In this document: positions 21,796-31,849 of the stretch, piece after piece
Layout: every line of letters starts with the position of its first letter
Numbering within the stretch: position 1 is the stretch's first letter
The notes under the pieces: generated by a model
Database searches by the model: none
Told to the model about the DNA's origin: nothing
The model's input: only the letters and a program-made list of their open reading frames with translations
Made by a program: the position numbers and the translations under genes
From: Marinobacterium alkalitolerans
Lineage (GTDB): Bacteria > Pseudomonadota > Gammaproteobacteria > Pseudomonadales > Balneatricaceae
DNA length: 64,000 bases
Assembly (NCBI RefSeq): GCF_017776525.1
Contig: NZ_JACVEW010000011.1
Location: 57,781 to 121,780 of the forward strand
Direction of reading: 5' to 3'

Positions 21796-22383
21796 TCAAT
21801 GAGGCTCGCGCCCAACGAAACTGCAGTCCAACTGCCCCTTGAGAAATCCTTCTGAATCGATCTGACGCCGCATGCCACGGTGATAGTCTCGATAATGACC
21901 AACAGCAATGATACAGGCCTCTGAGCGATACCGAGCGGCATATTCACCGGGGCAGATTTGCACGCGCTGGCCATCAAATCGGGCAACAGCCTCACGGGCT
22001 CGTGATGCACGCCCCGGCTCGTAGAACTCGACCTCCACCGGCACACCTGACACCAGATCCAGTGCGGTCGGCTCGAGTCTCCTCCATTCCCCTGAGCGAT
22101 GATGACTGATCGGCTCAAGCACACACTGGACACGCTCACCGTATTTCGCCTGCTGCCGCAGCAACATCAATCTGTTAGCCTCCTCACGGGCAGCCTCAGC
22201 GCGTGCTTCAGCTTCTCGTGCCAGTCTGAGGTCTCGCGCCTGATCCAACTCTGCCTGCTTTTGGCTCGCCTCAAGCTTTTGCTGAGGCGACAGCTCACGC
22301 CAACTGTCTTCATCAAGTCCCAGTGGATAGCTTGTACAGCCCAGAACAGCCATGGCCAGCAAAAACGTGACGAACCAGCGCAT
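21796..22383 (-). CDS. Uncharacterised lipoprotein with a helical charged segment
   Basis: I do not recognise a named family. The 195-aa product has a lipoprotein signal (LLAMAVLGC, lipobox cysteine near residue 16), so it is likely anchored in the outer or inner membrane. Residues about 28-75 form a highly charged, alanine-rich helix (QKQAELDQARDLRLAREAEA) that probably coils. The C-terminal half is compact, with four cysteines (VQCVLEP, VQICPGEY, EACIIAVG, LDCSFVG) that could form two disulfides in the periplasm. It stands alone between gatB (convergent) and gph. Confidence 0.75.
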   Translation of the reverse strand: MRWFVTFLLAMAVLGCTSYPLGLDEDSWRELSPQQKLEASQKQAELDQARDLRLAREAEARAEAAREEANRLMLLRQQAKYGERVQCVLEPISHHRSGEWRRLEPTALDLVSGVPVEVEFYEPGRASRAREAVARFDGQRVQICPGEYAARYRSEACIIAVGHYRDYHRGMRRQIDSEGFLKGQLDCSFVGREPH

Positions 22384-22497
22384 TGGACCGTACTCCTTTT
22401 TTCCTCATGTTTGGGTGAAACAGCCCTTTTGTGCCCGGGCCCCGTCACAGGCAGCGGGCAACAACCAGCATTGAGCTGCCAGGTATTCCATACCCTT

Positions 22498-23178
22498 TCA
22501 CAGCAACTCGGCAAAACTGTCCACTACCCGGTCCGGCGCACAGGCGTCCACCGGCTCACCGTGGTTGTAGCCATAGCTGACACAGATCACCGGGCAACCC
22601 GCCGCACGAGCGGCATCTACGTCGTTGCGCGAGTCTCCCAGCATCAGAGACCGTTCGGGGCTGCTGCCAAAGCCTTCCATCACGGTCTGCAGGGGCAAGG
22701 GGTCCGGCTTTTTCACCGGCAGGCTGTCGCCGCCCAGCACCTGCTCGAAATACCCATCGATTTTCATCGCCTTGAGCAGCGGCGTGGTAAAGGCCATCGG
22801 CTTGTTGGTGACCACCGCCAGGGGCACACCGGCCTGCTGCAGGTGGATCAACAGCTCTTCAACGCCCGGATAAAGCCGGGCATAGCGGCCATTGCTTTGC
22901 GCATACGCCGCCAGAAAGACCTCGAACGCCGCCTGAAAAAGCGCGGGCTCAAGCGCCTCATCATTCGGGTACATCTCTCCGGTCAGGGCACGTTTGACCA
23001 GCATGGGTGCTCCGTTACCCACCCACTGGCGCACCCGGCTCTCGCCCGCAGGCTCACGCCCCAGCGCCTGCAACATGTTATCCACAGCCGCGGTCAGATC
23101 CAGTGCACTGTCCACCAGAGTGCCATCCAGATCAAAGATGACACAGGCGGGCAGCTCACCGTTGAACAGGCGACGCAT
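22498..23178 (-). CDS. gph: Gph, phosphoglycolate phosphatase
   Basis: HAD phosphatase (226 aa) that removes 2-phosphoglycolate formed during DNA repair and photorespiration-like side reactions. The nucleophile motif FDLDGTLVDS is near residue 15, AVVTNKP is motif II and MLGDSRNDVDAARAAGC is motif III/IV. Its start overlaps the rpe stop, as in other gammaproteobacteria where gph and rpe are coupled. Confidence 0.94.
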   Translation of the reverse strand: MRRLFNGELPACVIFDLDGTLVDSALDLTAAVDNMLQALGREPAGESRVRQWVGNGAPMLVKRALTGEMYPNDEALEPALFQAAFEVFLAAYAQSNGRYARLYPGVEELLIHLQQAGVPLAVVTNKPMAFTTPLLKAMKIDGYFEQVLGGDSLPVKKPDPLPLQTVMEGFGSSPERSLMLGDSRNDVDAARAAGCPVICVSYGYNHGEPVDACAPDRVVDSFAELL

Positions 23179-23852
23179 CAGCTGGACACCTTGGCCAGTT
23201 CAGCCCGCATCTGAGCGATGGTCGCGGCATAGTCATCGGTATTGAAGATGGCAGAACCGGCCACAAAGGTGTCCGCACCCGCCGCTGCGATCTCGGCGAT
23301 GTTGCCAACCCCGACACCACCGTCCACTTCCAGGCGGATATCAAAGCCGCTCTCATCAATGCGCTGGCGCACGTCGCGCAGCTTGGTCAGTGTGGAGGGA
23401 ATAAACTTCTGACCTCCAAAGCCGGGGTTCACCGACATGAGCAGAATCATGTCGATCTTGTCCATCACATGGTCCAGGTAATGCAACGGCGTCGCCGGGT
23501 TGAACACCAGGCCGGACTTGCAGCCGCCATCCCGAATCATCTGCAGGGAGCGATCGATATGCTCGGATGCTTCGGGGTGGAAAGTGATGTAGCTTGCGCC
23601 AGCCTTGATGAACTCGCTGATCATGTGATCCACCGGCTTGACCATCAGGTGGGCGTCGATCGGCGCTTCGATGCCGTAGTCACGCAGTGCTTTACACACC
23701 ATCGGACCGATGGTCAGATTGGGCACGTAGTGGTTATCCATCACATCAAAGTGAACGATATCGGCACCGGCGGCCAGCACCGTTTCAACTTCTTCACCCA
23801 GTCGGGCAAAATCGGCAGAGAGAATGGAAGGAGCAATCTTGAAGTCGGCCAT
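23178..23852 (-). CDS. rpe: Rpe, ribulose-phosphate 3-epimerase
   Basis: Pentose-phosphate pathway epimerase (224 aa) that interconverts ribulose 5-phosphate and xylulose 5-phosphate. TIM-barrel motifs are intact: [48 protein letters not shown] and EVDGGVG. It is translationally coupled to gph. Confidence 0.98.
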   Translation of the reverse strand: MADFKIAPSILSADFARLGEEVETVLAAGADIVHFDVMDNHYVPNLTIGPMVCKALRDYGIEAPIDAHLMVKPVDHMISEFIKAGASYITFHPEASEHIDRSLQMIRDGGCKSGLVFNPATPLHYLDHVMDKIDMILLMSVNPGFGGQKFIPSTLTKLRDVRQRIDESGFDIRLEVDGGVGVGNIAEIAAAGADTFVAGSAIFNTDDYAATIAQMRAELAKVSS

Positions 23853-23953
23853 GGGAACTCATTTAATGGTTAACAATGCGCCTATTGTACCCAAGGCTGC
23901 CGATGGATTCAGCTGTGCTTGCGGCGCTGATCACTTAGGCCGATAATCGGCTC

Positions 23954-24985
23954 ATGCGCATGCTTGCCCACTCATTCATTCTCCCCGCTCTGCTGACGGT
24001 CACGCTCGCCCAGGCGGCCGATGACGCCTCGCGGACAGCGGCTGGTGTCATGACGCCGGAAGAACAATTGCTGCAAACGCTGGACACCAGCTACGAACTG
24101 CTGCAACTGGACACCGGCTCAGACCGGTTTTCACTTCTGTTCCGACCGGCGATGGCGCCCACCGCCAAGGGCAACCTGCTTTTATTACCCGACACCGGCG
24201 TTGCGGATGCCTGGCTGGAACAGACCCGGGCCCTTATCGACTACCTGCCCGAGCATGGCTGGAATGTACTGATTGCACAGCCTCCGGCCCCACCGGACCC
24301 CGCACTGCCCGAGCGAACGCTGCCGGTCATGAAGCGGCTAACGGGAGGCCAAGGCGAGCCCCCTCCGGCAGCGGACGCACCCCCTGCCGCACCGCCTGCT
24401 GCCTCTGAGGACGCTGCACCAAACGAAGGCAACAGCACGGAAGACCCTGTAACTGAACCTCCCTACCCGGACCGCCTGAACAACCGGCTCCAGAGCGCAT
24501 GGGCTGAGCTTGAGCAGCGCGGCAGTGGCAAGCAGAAACTGGTAATGGGGATCGGCAGCAGTGCCAGCTGGGCAGCTCAGTTTGCGTTGTCTCAGGGGGA
24601 GGATATCAGCCTGGTGATGCTTAACCCCCGCCCGGCCCGACAGGCACCTGAAGCGCTGGAGTCATTGCTGGAAAAGCTGGACCAGCGCAAGGTGGTGGAC
24701 CTGTACTACCACCCCCTGCCCGGATACCCGAATGCAGAGCCCGATGCGCAGCAACGGCGCCTGCTGGCTCGCCGACTGGGCATGGCTCAGTACCACCAGA
24801 GCCGCCTGCCGGGTGTTTTCAGGGGCTGGCAGACTGACATGCCCTGGCTGACACGCCAGGTCAGAGGCATTCTGGAGCGCGTATTTCAGGAACAGCTGAC
24901 GCCGCTGCAGGAGCTGAAGCAGCCTGACCTGTCACCCCCCCAGCCCCCCGGCTCCCGACCAGCCGGCAGGCCGGACTCAATCTGA
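23954..24985 (+). CDS. DUF3530 family protein, exported alpha/beta-hydrolase-like
   Basis: A 343-aa protein with a signal peptide (LPALLTVTLAQAADD). The fold resembles alpha/beta hydrolases: LLLLPDTGVADAW gives the first strand and loop, and MGIGSSASWAAQFAL replaces the usual GxSxG elbow region. A low-complexity proline/alanine insert occupies about residues 135-165. DUF3530 proteins have no settled function. It stands alone between rpe (divergent) and djlA (convergent). Confidence 0.75.
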   Translation: MRMLAHSFILPALLTVTLAQAADDASRTAAGVMTPEEQLLQTLDTSYELLQLDTGSDRFSLLFRPAMAPTAKGNLLLLPDTGVADAWLEQTRALIDYLPEHGWNVLIAQPPAPPDPALPERTLPVMKRLTGGQGEPPPAADAPPAAPPAASEDAAPNEGNSTEDPVTEPPYPDRLNNRLQSAWAELEQRGSGKQKLVMGIGSSASWAAQFALSQGEDISLVMLNPRPARQAPEALESLLEKLDQRKVVDLYYHPLPGYPNAEPDAQQRRLLARRLGMAQYHQSRLPGVFRGWQTDMPWLTRQVRGILERVFQEQLTPLQELKQPDLSPPQPPGSRPAGRPDSI

Positions 24986-24989
24986 GAGC

Positions 24990-25808
24990 TCAGCGCATAT
25001 TCCGGGCCGCCTTGATGCGGTCGTATGCGGCCTGAATTTCCTGGGTCTTTTCTTTCGCCAGCTGCACCATGTCTTCGGGTACCCCCTTGGCCATCAGTTT
25101 GTCCGGATGGTGCTGACTCATCAGTTTGCGCCAGGCCTTCTTGACCTCCGCATCGCTGGCCTCAGGGCTGACACCCAACACGCCGTAGGCATCGCTGAGC
25201 AGGCTCGCCGAGTCGGCACCGGGGTGCGCATGCCCCTGCCAAGAATGCTCTCGGAACGATTGCTCTGCGCGCATGCGTGACATCAACAGCTCGACCTCAC
25301 GCGGCGTAAACTGCAGTTGTGTGAAGACCTGCTGCAGAACGGCCTGCTCGGCCGCGCTGATCTCGCCATCGGCCATGGCCGCCTGCAGCTGGATTTCCAC
25401 GAACATCAGCTTTACGGCGGAGCGGTTGCGCAGCACGATCGAGAGCGGACGTAGGACCGTCGCGACCTCAAACCCTTCCGCCTTGCCCTCCGTGAAACAG
25501 TCGATCGCTTCACGGCGGCGCACTTCGCCCAACCCCATACGGGTCATCACCTCACGGGCGAAGGCGATCTCCTGCTCGGACACGCGCCCGTCCGCCTTGG
25601 CCAACTTGCCCATGACACAGAAGGTCGCGCGAAAAAAAAGCTGTTGCGGGTTATAGTCCTTCAGTTTTCGGCTCAGCCCGCGCTGAATCAGGAAACCGAC
25701 CGCGCCCCCCAGCAACAGTCCCATTGGCCCACCGGACATCAGCCCAATCAGCCCGCCCACCACCAGACCTGTGCGATAGCGCTTCAATTGCCCCAACAGG
25801 GATTCCAT
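24990..25808 (-). CDS. djlA: DjlA-type membrane-anchored J-domain co-chaperone
   Basis: 272 aa: an N-terminal glycine-rich membrane helix (GLVVGGLIGLMSGGPMGLLLGG), a TerB-like helical domain (about 55-180) and a C-terminal J domain with the HPD triad in SQHHPDKLMAKG. DjlA recruits DnaK at the inner membrane and affects envelope stress signalling. It follows murU, close to lptD and surA, as in pseudomonads. Confidence 0.93.
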   Translation of the reverse strand: MESLLGQLKRYRTGLVVGGLIGLMSGGPMGLLLGGAVGFLIQRGLSRKLKDYNPQQLFFRATFCVMGKLAKADGRVSEQEIAFAREVMTRMGLGEVRRREAIDCFTEGKAEGFEVATVLRPLSIVLRNRSAVKLMFVEIQLQAAMADGEISAAEQAVLQQVFTQLQFTPREVELLMSRMRAEQSFREHSWQGHAHPGADSASLLSDAYGVLGVSPEASDAEVKKAWRKLMSQHHPDKLMAKGVPEDMVQLAKEKTQEIQAAYDRIKAARNMR

Positions 25809-25817
25809 ATGCTCTCC

Positions 25818-26504
25818 TCAGATTGAACCGGCCCGCAACAGGCGGTCCAGATTGGCCAGCCGTTCCGGGGTCCCGACATCTTCCCAGTAGCCCTGAAGCC
25901 GCTCCCCGCTGATCCGGTTGTGCCGCATTTTTTCACGCAGCAGGGGTGCCAGTGCAAAGTTTTCGCTGTCCACTCCTTCAAACAGCGCGGGTGTCATCAC
26001 GCTGATGCCGGAAAAGGTCAGCCTGACCGGCCCGGACTCGCTGACGCTCCCCTCGGCGTTAAGCGCAAAGTCACCCTCCGGATGCCATTCGGGGTTTTCG
26101 GTCAGCACCAGATGGGCACCGCCGGCAGGCGGCCTCACATTCAGCAGGGTTTCCAGAGGATGGGTGCTGAACAGGTCGCCGTTGATCACGATAAACGGCT
26201 CCTCGCCCCGGTCACATAACAGGGGCAGCGCCTTGCGGATGCCGCCCCCCGTTTCCAGAGGCTCCTGCTCAGCCGAATACTGGATACGCGCGCCATACCG
26301 CTCGCCCGCCCCCAGAAAGGCTTCGATCTGTTCGCCCAGCCAGGCGTGATTGATCACCAGATCGCGGACTCCAGCGGCCACCAGGCGCTCGATGTGGTAC
26401 TCGATCAGGCATTTGCCGCCTGCCTGCAGCAAGGGCTTGGGAGTCGTCAGCGTCAGTGGACGCATGCGGGTCCCCAGTCCAGCCGCCAGGATCATCGCTT
26501 TCAC
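25818..26504 (-). CDS. murU: MurU, N-acetylmuramate-1-phosphate uridylyltransferase
   Basis: Nucleotidyltransferase (228 aa) that makes UDP-MurNAc from MurNAc-1-phosphate in the peptidoglycan recycling route that bypasses de novo synthesis and gives intrinsic fosfomycin tolerance. The signature [16 protein letters not shown] is at the N-terminus, with [17 protein letters not shown] and the metal site FIVINGDLF. It overlaps amgK, its pathway partner, by four bases. Confidence 0.95.
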   Translation of the reverse strand: MKAMILAAGLGTRMRPLTLTTPKPLLQAGGKCLIEYHIERLVAAGVRDLVINHAWLGEQIEAFLGAGERYGARIQYSAEQEPLETGGGIRKALPLLCDRGEEPFIVINGDLFSTHPLETLLNVRPPAGGAHLVLTENPEWHPEGDFALNAEGSVSESGPVRLTFSGISVMTPALFEGVDSENFALAPLLREKMRHNRISGERLQGYWEDVGTPERLANLDRLLRAGSI

Positions 26505-27535
26505 TGCAATGTCCCCTTCTGCAGGGTACCGGCAAAGCGCGGGTGGGCCTCAAAAGCAGGAATAACTCGCTGCTCCAGCCAGCGGGTGAACGTATCCAGT
26601 TCCTCATAGCGTGCCGACGCGCGATAGAGGTACATCAGCGTCCGGGGCAGATCATCCAGATACCCTTCCTTGCCATCGCGCAGCCAGAGCCTGCTGAAGA
26701 TCCCCAGCACTTTGATATGGCGTTGCATACCCATCAGGTCGAACTGCTGCTGGAACAGCGCCTGTTCAGCCACATCCACCCCATCCTTGCGCAGCCTCTG
26801 ACGGAAGGCTTCCACCCAGAAACGCACCTGTTCATCCGGCCAGTCGATATAGCAGTCACGCAACAGTGAAACCAGATCGTAGGTGACCGGCCCCTGCACG
26901 GCATCCTGAAAATCGATCGTGCCCAGCTCGCCATCTTCCAGCACCATCAGGTTGCGTGAATGATAGTCACGGTGCACGCTTACCTGAGGCTGAGCCCGTG
27001 CCGACTCAATCAGCAGTCGCCCGACCAGCCCCAGCAGACGGTATTCTTCATCGGACAACTCCAGCCCCAGAAAACGGGTCAGGAACCATTCCGGAAACAG
27101 GGCCATCTCGTTGGCCAGCATGACCGGCTCGTAAGGCGGCAGCTGAGGGTTGGTGGTGCGCTGGATTTGACGCAGCAACTCAAACGCACGGGCGTAATGT
27201 TGCTCGACACTGGATGCGTCCAGTGCCGGCAGCAACAGATCGTCGCCAAAGTCCTCCAGCAGCATGAACCCGTGCTCCAGATCGCTGGCAATCACGCGGG
27301 GAACACGCACCCCCTGCGCCAGCCAGCCCTGCGCAATGGCAACGAAAGGGGCGCAATCTTCATGCTCGGGCGGTGCATCCACGGCGATCCAGTTGCCCTC
27401 TTCACCGGTCGCCCGAAAATAGCGCCGAAAGCTCGCATCACCCGAAACAGGCACCAGTTTCTGATTCAGTTTTACATCCTGATCGGCAGCCTGCTGTTGT
27501 ACCCACAAAGAAAGCTGTTGCAGCCGTTGCCCCAT
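26501..27535 (-). CDS. amgK: AmgK, N-acetylmuramate/N-acetylglucosamine 1-kinase
   Basis: Anomeric sugar kinase (344 aa) of the aminoglycoside-phosphotransferase fold that phosphorylates recycled MurNAc for MurU. The catalytic loop [11 protein letters not shown] and the metal motif [17 protein letters not shown] are conserved. It heads the leftward amgK-murU-djlA group and is divergent from lptD across 120 bp. Confidence 0.95.
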   Translation of the reverse strand: MGQRLQQLSLWVQQQAADQDVKLNQKLVPVSGDASFRRYFRATGEEGNWIAVDAPPEHEDCAPFVAIAQGWLAQGVRVPRVIASDLEHGFMLLEDFGDDLLLPALDASSVEQHYARAFELLRQIQRTTNPQLPPYEPVMLANEMALFPEWFLTRFLGLELSDEEYRLLGLVGRLLIESARAQPQVSVHRDYHSRNLMVLEDGELGTIDFQDAVQGPVTYDLVSLLRDCYIDWPDEQVRFWVEAFRQRLRKDGVDVAEQALFQQQFDLMGMQRHIKVLGIFSRLWLRDGKEGYLDDLPRTLMYLYRASARYEELDTFTRWLEQRVIPAFEAHPRFAGTLQKGTLQ

Positions 27536-27655
27536 TCGCCCTTATCCTCTAGCACTTGAAGTTGTGAATGCTTTATCATGCATGGTTCGATATGGTACTC
27601 GACTTGCGGGTCCGCATGAAACAGGCCCGACCGCAACCGGAAAGCGACTCTTCTG

Positions 27656-30571
27656 ATGCCCTTTAACACCCGAGCTGGATTCAAACTTGCGCTGGCGGTG
27701 GCCGCTGCAATCAGTGCTCAAACCCTGCGTGCAGAGGACAACCCTGAACGCCTGTGGAGCTGTAATCTCACCCCCAGCGGAGACTGGGACTGCGAGGTTA
27801 ACGAAGCCCTGGCCCGGCAGCCTGCTCAAACGCCCAGGGACGGCGACCAGGAGGTCGCACCGGACACTGAACGCGAGCCTGTCCGGATTGAGCCTGCAGA
27901 GAGTGCAGTAGCCGCTCAGCCGGAAGCCCCGACATCCCGTCAAGAGCCCCGACCGGAAGCGGCTGCGGATTCTGCCCCGCCTGTCGAGATCGCAGCGCCA
28001 GCCGCTGTGGACTGGCCCAAGCCGCCAGAGGTCCAGCCCAAACCCCAGACCGCCCTGTCAGCCCCTGCCAACGGCACCGACTGGAACTGCGTGGCTCAGG
28101 GGGATAGCTGGGACTGTCAGCAACAGGCAGGACAGCAGACCGGCGCGACTCGCAGCACGAACACAAGAACACTGGCAGCCGGCAAGCCGGAATGGGACTG
28201 CACCGCCAGTGGTGGCGACTGGGACTGCAAACAGGTTCCCGGAGCCGCCCCCGCGGCACAGCCACTGGTCCAGTCACCGACCGCCCCGCTTACACCCGCA
28301 TCGGCGGCCGCACTTGACTGGTATGCCTATGCGCCGGGCGAGGCCCCCGGAGCCTGCCGTGGTCGCTACGTAGAGCCTGAACTGGCTTTTCTGGAAGATG
28401 AACGCCCGCTCGATCAGCAGCCGGTCTATATCGATGCCTTGAGCTCATCGACGGTACTGGATGGCATTACCACGCTTGAGGGGGGTATCCAGATCCAGCG
28501 TGGCGGTCGCCTGATCAGCAGTACCCGTGGCGAGTATGACCGCCAGAGCAGCCAGGCACGCCTGTTTGGCGAGGTTAAATACCGTGAGCGCGGCTTCCTG
28601 CTCCGGGGCGAACAGGCCGATGCCGACATGCTCAGTGGCGATACCCGCTTCCATAATGCCCAGTACGTGATGCATCAGGAGCACATGCGCGGCCAGGCGC
28701 GGCAGATTACCCGCTTTGGTGACAGCCGTGTTCGACTGGACGAAGGTGCCGTCACCTACTGTGAGCCGGGCAGCAACGCCTGGCAGCTGGCCGCCAAATC
28801 CATTGAGCTGGACCCCGAGACCGGCCGCGGTGTGGCCCGTCATGCGACGCTGGACGTGGCCGGAGTTCCGGTACTGTATACCCCGTACCTGTCATTCCCG
28901 ATTGACGACCGCCGCCAGTCCGGCTTCCTCTATCCGAGCATTCGCTATTCGGTGAGCGACGGTATCGACCTGTCCGTACCGTACTATTTCAATATCGCGC
29001 CCAATCTGGACGATACTCTGACTCCCCGCTATATCGGCGAACGAGGCCTGCTGCTGGAAAACGAGCTGCGTTACATGAACGCCTGGTCTCATAACAGCCT
29101 CAGCACCGCGATTCTGGCTGATGACAGCCAGTACAACGGTGATCGCTGGCTGCTCGGTTTTGAACATCAGGGCACCTTGAAGCAGAACCTGTCCAGCCGC
29201 ATCGACTTCACCCGTGTCAGTGACGATGACTACTTTGAAGATCTGGGCACCAGCCTGGACGTACAACGCGATGACCACCTGGATCAGCTGCTGGAACTCA
29301 ATTACCGTCAGCCCAACTGGGCCCTCAGTTTCCGCACTCAGGGCTATCAGACCATCGACGGCACCACCCCGTACGAGCGCCTGCCACAAATTCGCCTGAC
29401 CGGCTTCCAGCCTGATCTGGCCGGAGGGTTGAACGCCTCCTACGAGGCCGAATATGTCCGTTTTGAGCGGAACCTGGAAAGCCGCTATGCGCCCGGCAGT
29501 GACGCAGGCCATACGGTTGGCAGCCGCGTTCACCTGCGCCCGCGTGTGAGCTACGCACTTGAGCAGCCCTGGGGCTTCGTGCGCTCTGCTGCCACACTCT
29601 GGCACTCTTCCTATGATCTTGAGAATGACCGGGACAGCACGCTGGGCGGCAGTCAGTCGATCAGCGCAGGCATTGTCAGCCTGGATACCGGGCTGGTGTT
29701 TGAGCGTGACTATGAACTGGGTGATGGCACCTATACCCAAACGCTGGAGCCGCGCCTGTTCCTGCTGCACGCCGAAGCCGATAAGCAGTTTGAGGTGCCC
29801 ACCTTTGATTCGTCACAGCTGAGCTTCACCTACTCCAACCTGTTCCACGAGACCGGCTGGAGTGGCAACGACCGTGTAGCTGATACCACTCAGGCAACGC
29901 TGGGTCTGTCCAGTGCCATTTATTCTCGACAGGGCATTGAAAAGCTCCGTGTCGGCGTTGCTCAGGCGCACTACTTTGCAGACCGCGAGTATGCAGGCCG
30001 CCCCGGGGACAGTGGTGACACGGCCGTGACTCAGGGCAACCCGGCCACCAACAGCAGCTCCAACCTGGCCACACTGGCCAACTGGAACTTCACTCGCAAC
30101 CTGCGCCTAACACACAATGGCGAGGTTGACCGGGACAGCTATGAGTTTCTGGAGCACAACTACAAGCTCAGCTACCGCCCCGGTGACCGCCGCCTGTTCT
30201 ACCTGAGCTACCGCGACAATATTGAAAAACGCCCCAACGATGGTAACCAGCAGCTGGATATGGCGTTCCGCTGGCCCCTGAGCAACCAGTGGACGGGCTA
30301 TGGCCGCTGGCAGCAGGACCTGGACGCCAATGAAAACCTCGATACCCTGTTGGGCATCGAGTACTCCAGCTGCTGCTGGAAGGTCCGCCTGACCGGTCGA
30401 CGCTGGGTGGTTGACCCGGACAGCGTGGGCAGCAATGAAGCATTTGAAACCGATACTGGCATCTTCCTGCAGTTTGTCCTGCGCGGCCTGGGCTCATTCG
30501 GCCAGGGTGAAGGCAGCGATTACCTGAAGGAAATCACCGGATATGACGAGGACGACGATGGCACTTTCTAA
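27656..30571 (+). CDS. lptD: LptD, LPS-assembly outer-membrane protein, with an extended N-terminus
   Basis: Outer-membrane beta-barrel (971 aa) that, with LptE, inserts LPS in the outer leaflet. After the signal peptide (about 1-26) there is an unusual linker of about 190 residues with three copies of a W-x-C...G-x-W-x-C motif (LWSCNLTPSGDWDCE, DWNCVAQGDSWDCQQ, EWDCTASGGDWDCKQ). Then come the periplasmic OstA domain (YIDALSSSTVLDGITTLEGG) and the barrel, with the C-terminal adjacent cysteines YSSCCWKVRLTGRRW that form the essential disulfides. Length and barrel motifs are otherwise normal. It overlaps surA by 14 bases. Confidence 0.97.
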   Translation: MPFNTRAGFKLALAVAAAISAQTLRAEDNPERLWSCNLTPSGDWDCEVNEALARQPAQTPRDGDQEVAPDTEREPVRIEPAESAVAAQPEAPTSRQEPRPEAAADSAPPVEIAAPAAVDWPKPPEVQPKPQTALSAPANGTDWNCVAQGDSWDCQQQAGQQTGATRSTNTRTLAAGKPEWDCTASGGDWDCKQVPGAAPAAQPLVQSPTAPLTPASAAALDWYAYAPGEAPGACRGRYVEPELAFLEDERPLDQQPVYIDALSSSTVLDGITTLEGGIQIQRGGRLISSTRGEYDRQSSQARLFGEVKYRERGFLLRGEQADADMLSGDTRFHNAQYVMHQEHMRGQARQITRFGDSRVRLDEGAVTYCEPGSNAWQLAAKSIELDPETGRGVARHATLDVAGVPVLYTPYLSFPIDDRRQSGFLYPSIRYSVSDGIDLSVPYYFNIAPNLDDTLTPRYIGERGLLLENELRYMNAWSHNSLSTAILADDSQYNGDRWLLGFEHQGTLKQNLSSRIDFTRVSDDDYFEDLGTSLDVQRDDHLDQLLELNYRQPNWALSFRTQGYQTIDGTTPYERLPQIRLTGFQPDLAGGLNASYEAEYVRFERNLESRYAPGSDAGHTVGSRVHLRPRVSYALEQPWGFVRSAATLWHSSYDLENDRDSTLGGSQSISAGIVSLDTGLVFERDYELGDGTYTQTLEPRLFLLHAEADKQFEVPTFDSSQLSFTYSNLFHETGWSGNDRVADTTQATLGLSSAIYSRQGIEKLRVGVAQAHYFADREYAGRPGDSGDTAVTQGNPATNSSSNLATLANWNFTRNLRLTHNGEVDRDSYEFLEHNYKLSYRPGDRRLFYLSYRDNIEKRPNDGNQQLDMAFRWPLSNQWTGYGRWQQDLDANENLDTLLGIEYSSCCWKVRLTGRRWVVDPDSVGSNEAFETDTGIFLQFVLRGLGSFGQGEGSDYLKEITGYDEDDDGTF

Positions 30572-31847
30572 ACTTGCACGCCCCCTGCTGGGGCTGCTGC
30601 TGATGACCGCCCCGCTGCACGCCGTTCAGGCCGAAGTGCTTGACCGCATTGCCGCAGTGGTGAACGAGGACATCGTACTGGAAAGCGAGCTGGAACAGCG
30701 CATGGATCTGGTGCGCCAGCAGGTTGCGGCCCGGGACTCAACCCGACTTCCCCCGGAAGATGTCCTTCGTCAGCAGGTACTGGATCGACTCATCCTGGAA
30801 AATATCCAGATGCAGATTGCAGAGCGTCAGGGCATGCGCATTTCCGACAGCCAGCTGAACCAGGCGATCAGCCGCATCGCTGCCCAGAACGGCATGACCC
30901 TGCCACAGTTTCGTGACGCGCTGATTGCCGAGGGCCAGGACTACGCCCAGGCGCGGGAACAGATCCGCCGCGAGATGCTGCTGACTCAGGTTCAGCAGAG
31001 CAGCGTCAACCGCCGCATCAGCGTTTCAGAACAGGAAGTGCAGAACTTCCTTGAATCAGAAATGGGTCAGCAGCAGGTGCAGGCCGAATACCGCTTGCGC
31101 AATATCCTGCTGGCACTGCCGGAAGGTGCCACGCCAGCCATGATTCAGAAGGCGGAAGCGGAAGCCCTCGCACTGCGTGAGCAACTGGAGCAGGGCGCCG
31201 ACTTTGCCGAGCTGGCCATCGCCGAGTCCAATGCGCCCAACGCCCTGCAGGGCGGAGAGCTGGGCTGGCGCAAGGAAACCGAGCTGCCCGAAGCCCTCGC
31301 ACGCGCGATCTCAAAACTGGGCCCGGGCGAAATCAGCGACCCCATCAAGACCCCCGGTGGCTTCCACCTGCTGAAAGTGGAAGACAAGCGCGGCGGCAAG
31401 GTGCAGCTGGTCGAGCAGACGCAGGTTCGACACATCCTGCTGAAGCCGAACGAGATTCGCAGCGAATCCCAGACACGCCGCCTGATCGACGACCTCTACC
31501 AGCGCCTGCAGGAAGGCCAGCCGTTTGATGAACTGGCGCGCCGCTACAGTGATGACGCGGCCAGCGGCTCACAGGGCGGCGATCTTGGCTGGACACAGAA
31601 CGGCCAGATGGTGCCGGAATTTGAACAGGTCATGAACAATACTCCGGAAGGCAGCATCAGCCGTCCGTTCGAGTCTCGCTTCGGTTGGCATATTCTTCAG
31701 GTGCAGGACCGCCGTACCCAGGATCTGGGTGAAGAGATGCTTGAGTCCCAGGCACGTAACAGCATCCGCCAGCGCAAGTTCAATGAAGAACTGAGCAACT
31801 GGCTGCGTGAAATCCGTTCTCAAGCCTATATTGAGCGCAAGATTTGA
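30558..31847 (+). CDS. surA: SurA, periplasmic peptidyl-prolyl isomerase chaperone
   Basis: Periplasmic chaperone (429 aa from the ATG at 30558) for outer-membrane proteins, including LptD. It has a signal peptide ([16 protein letters not shown]), the SurA N-domain ([20 protein letters not shown]), and two parvulin domains ([16 protein letters not shown] start near residue 175 and [17 protein letters not shown] near 290). An ATG at 30543 is also in frame, but it would add five residues inside the end of lptD before an otherwise normal signal peptide. Confidence 0.97.
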   Translation: MALSKLARPLLGLLLMTAPLHAVQAEVLDRIAAVVNEDIVLESELEQRMDLVRQQVAARDSTRLPPEDVLRQQVLDRLILENIQMQIAERQGMRISDSQLNQAISRIAAQNGMTLPQFRDALIAEGQDYAQAREQIRREMLLTQVQQSSVNRRISVSEQEVQNFLESEMGQQQVQAEYRLRNILLALPEGATPAMIQKAEAEALALREQLEQGADFAELAIAESNAPNALQGGELGWRKETELPEALARAISKLGPGEISDPIKTPGGFHLLKVEDKRGGKVQLVEQTQVRHILLKPNEIRSESQTRRLIDDLYQRLQEGQPFDELARRYSDDAASGSQGGDLGWTQNGQMVPEFEQVMNNTPEGSISRPFESRFGWHILQVQDRRTQDLGEEMLESQARNSIRQRKFNEELSNWLREIRSQAYIERKI

Positions 31848-31849
31848 CC

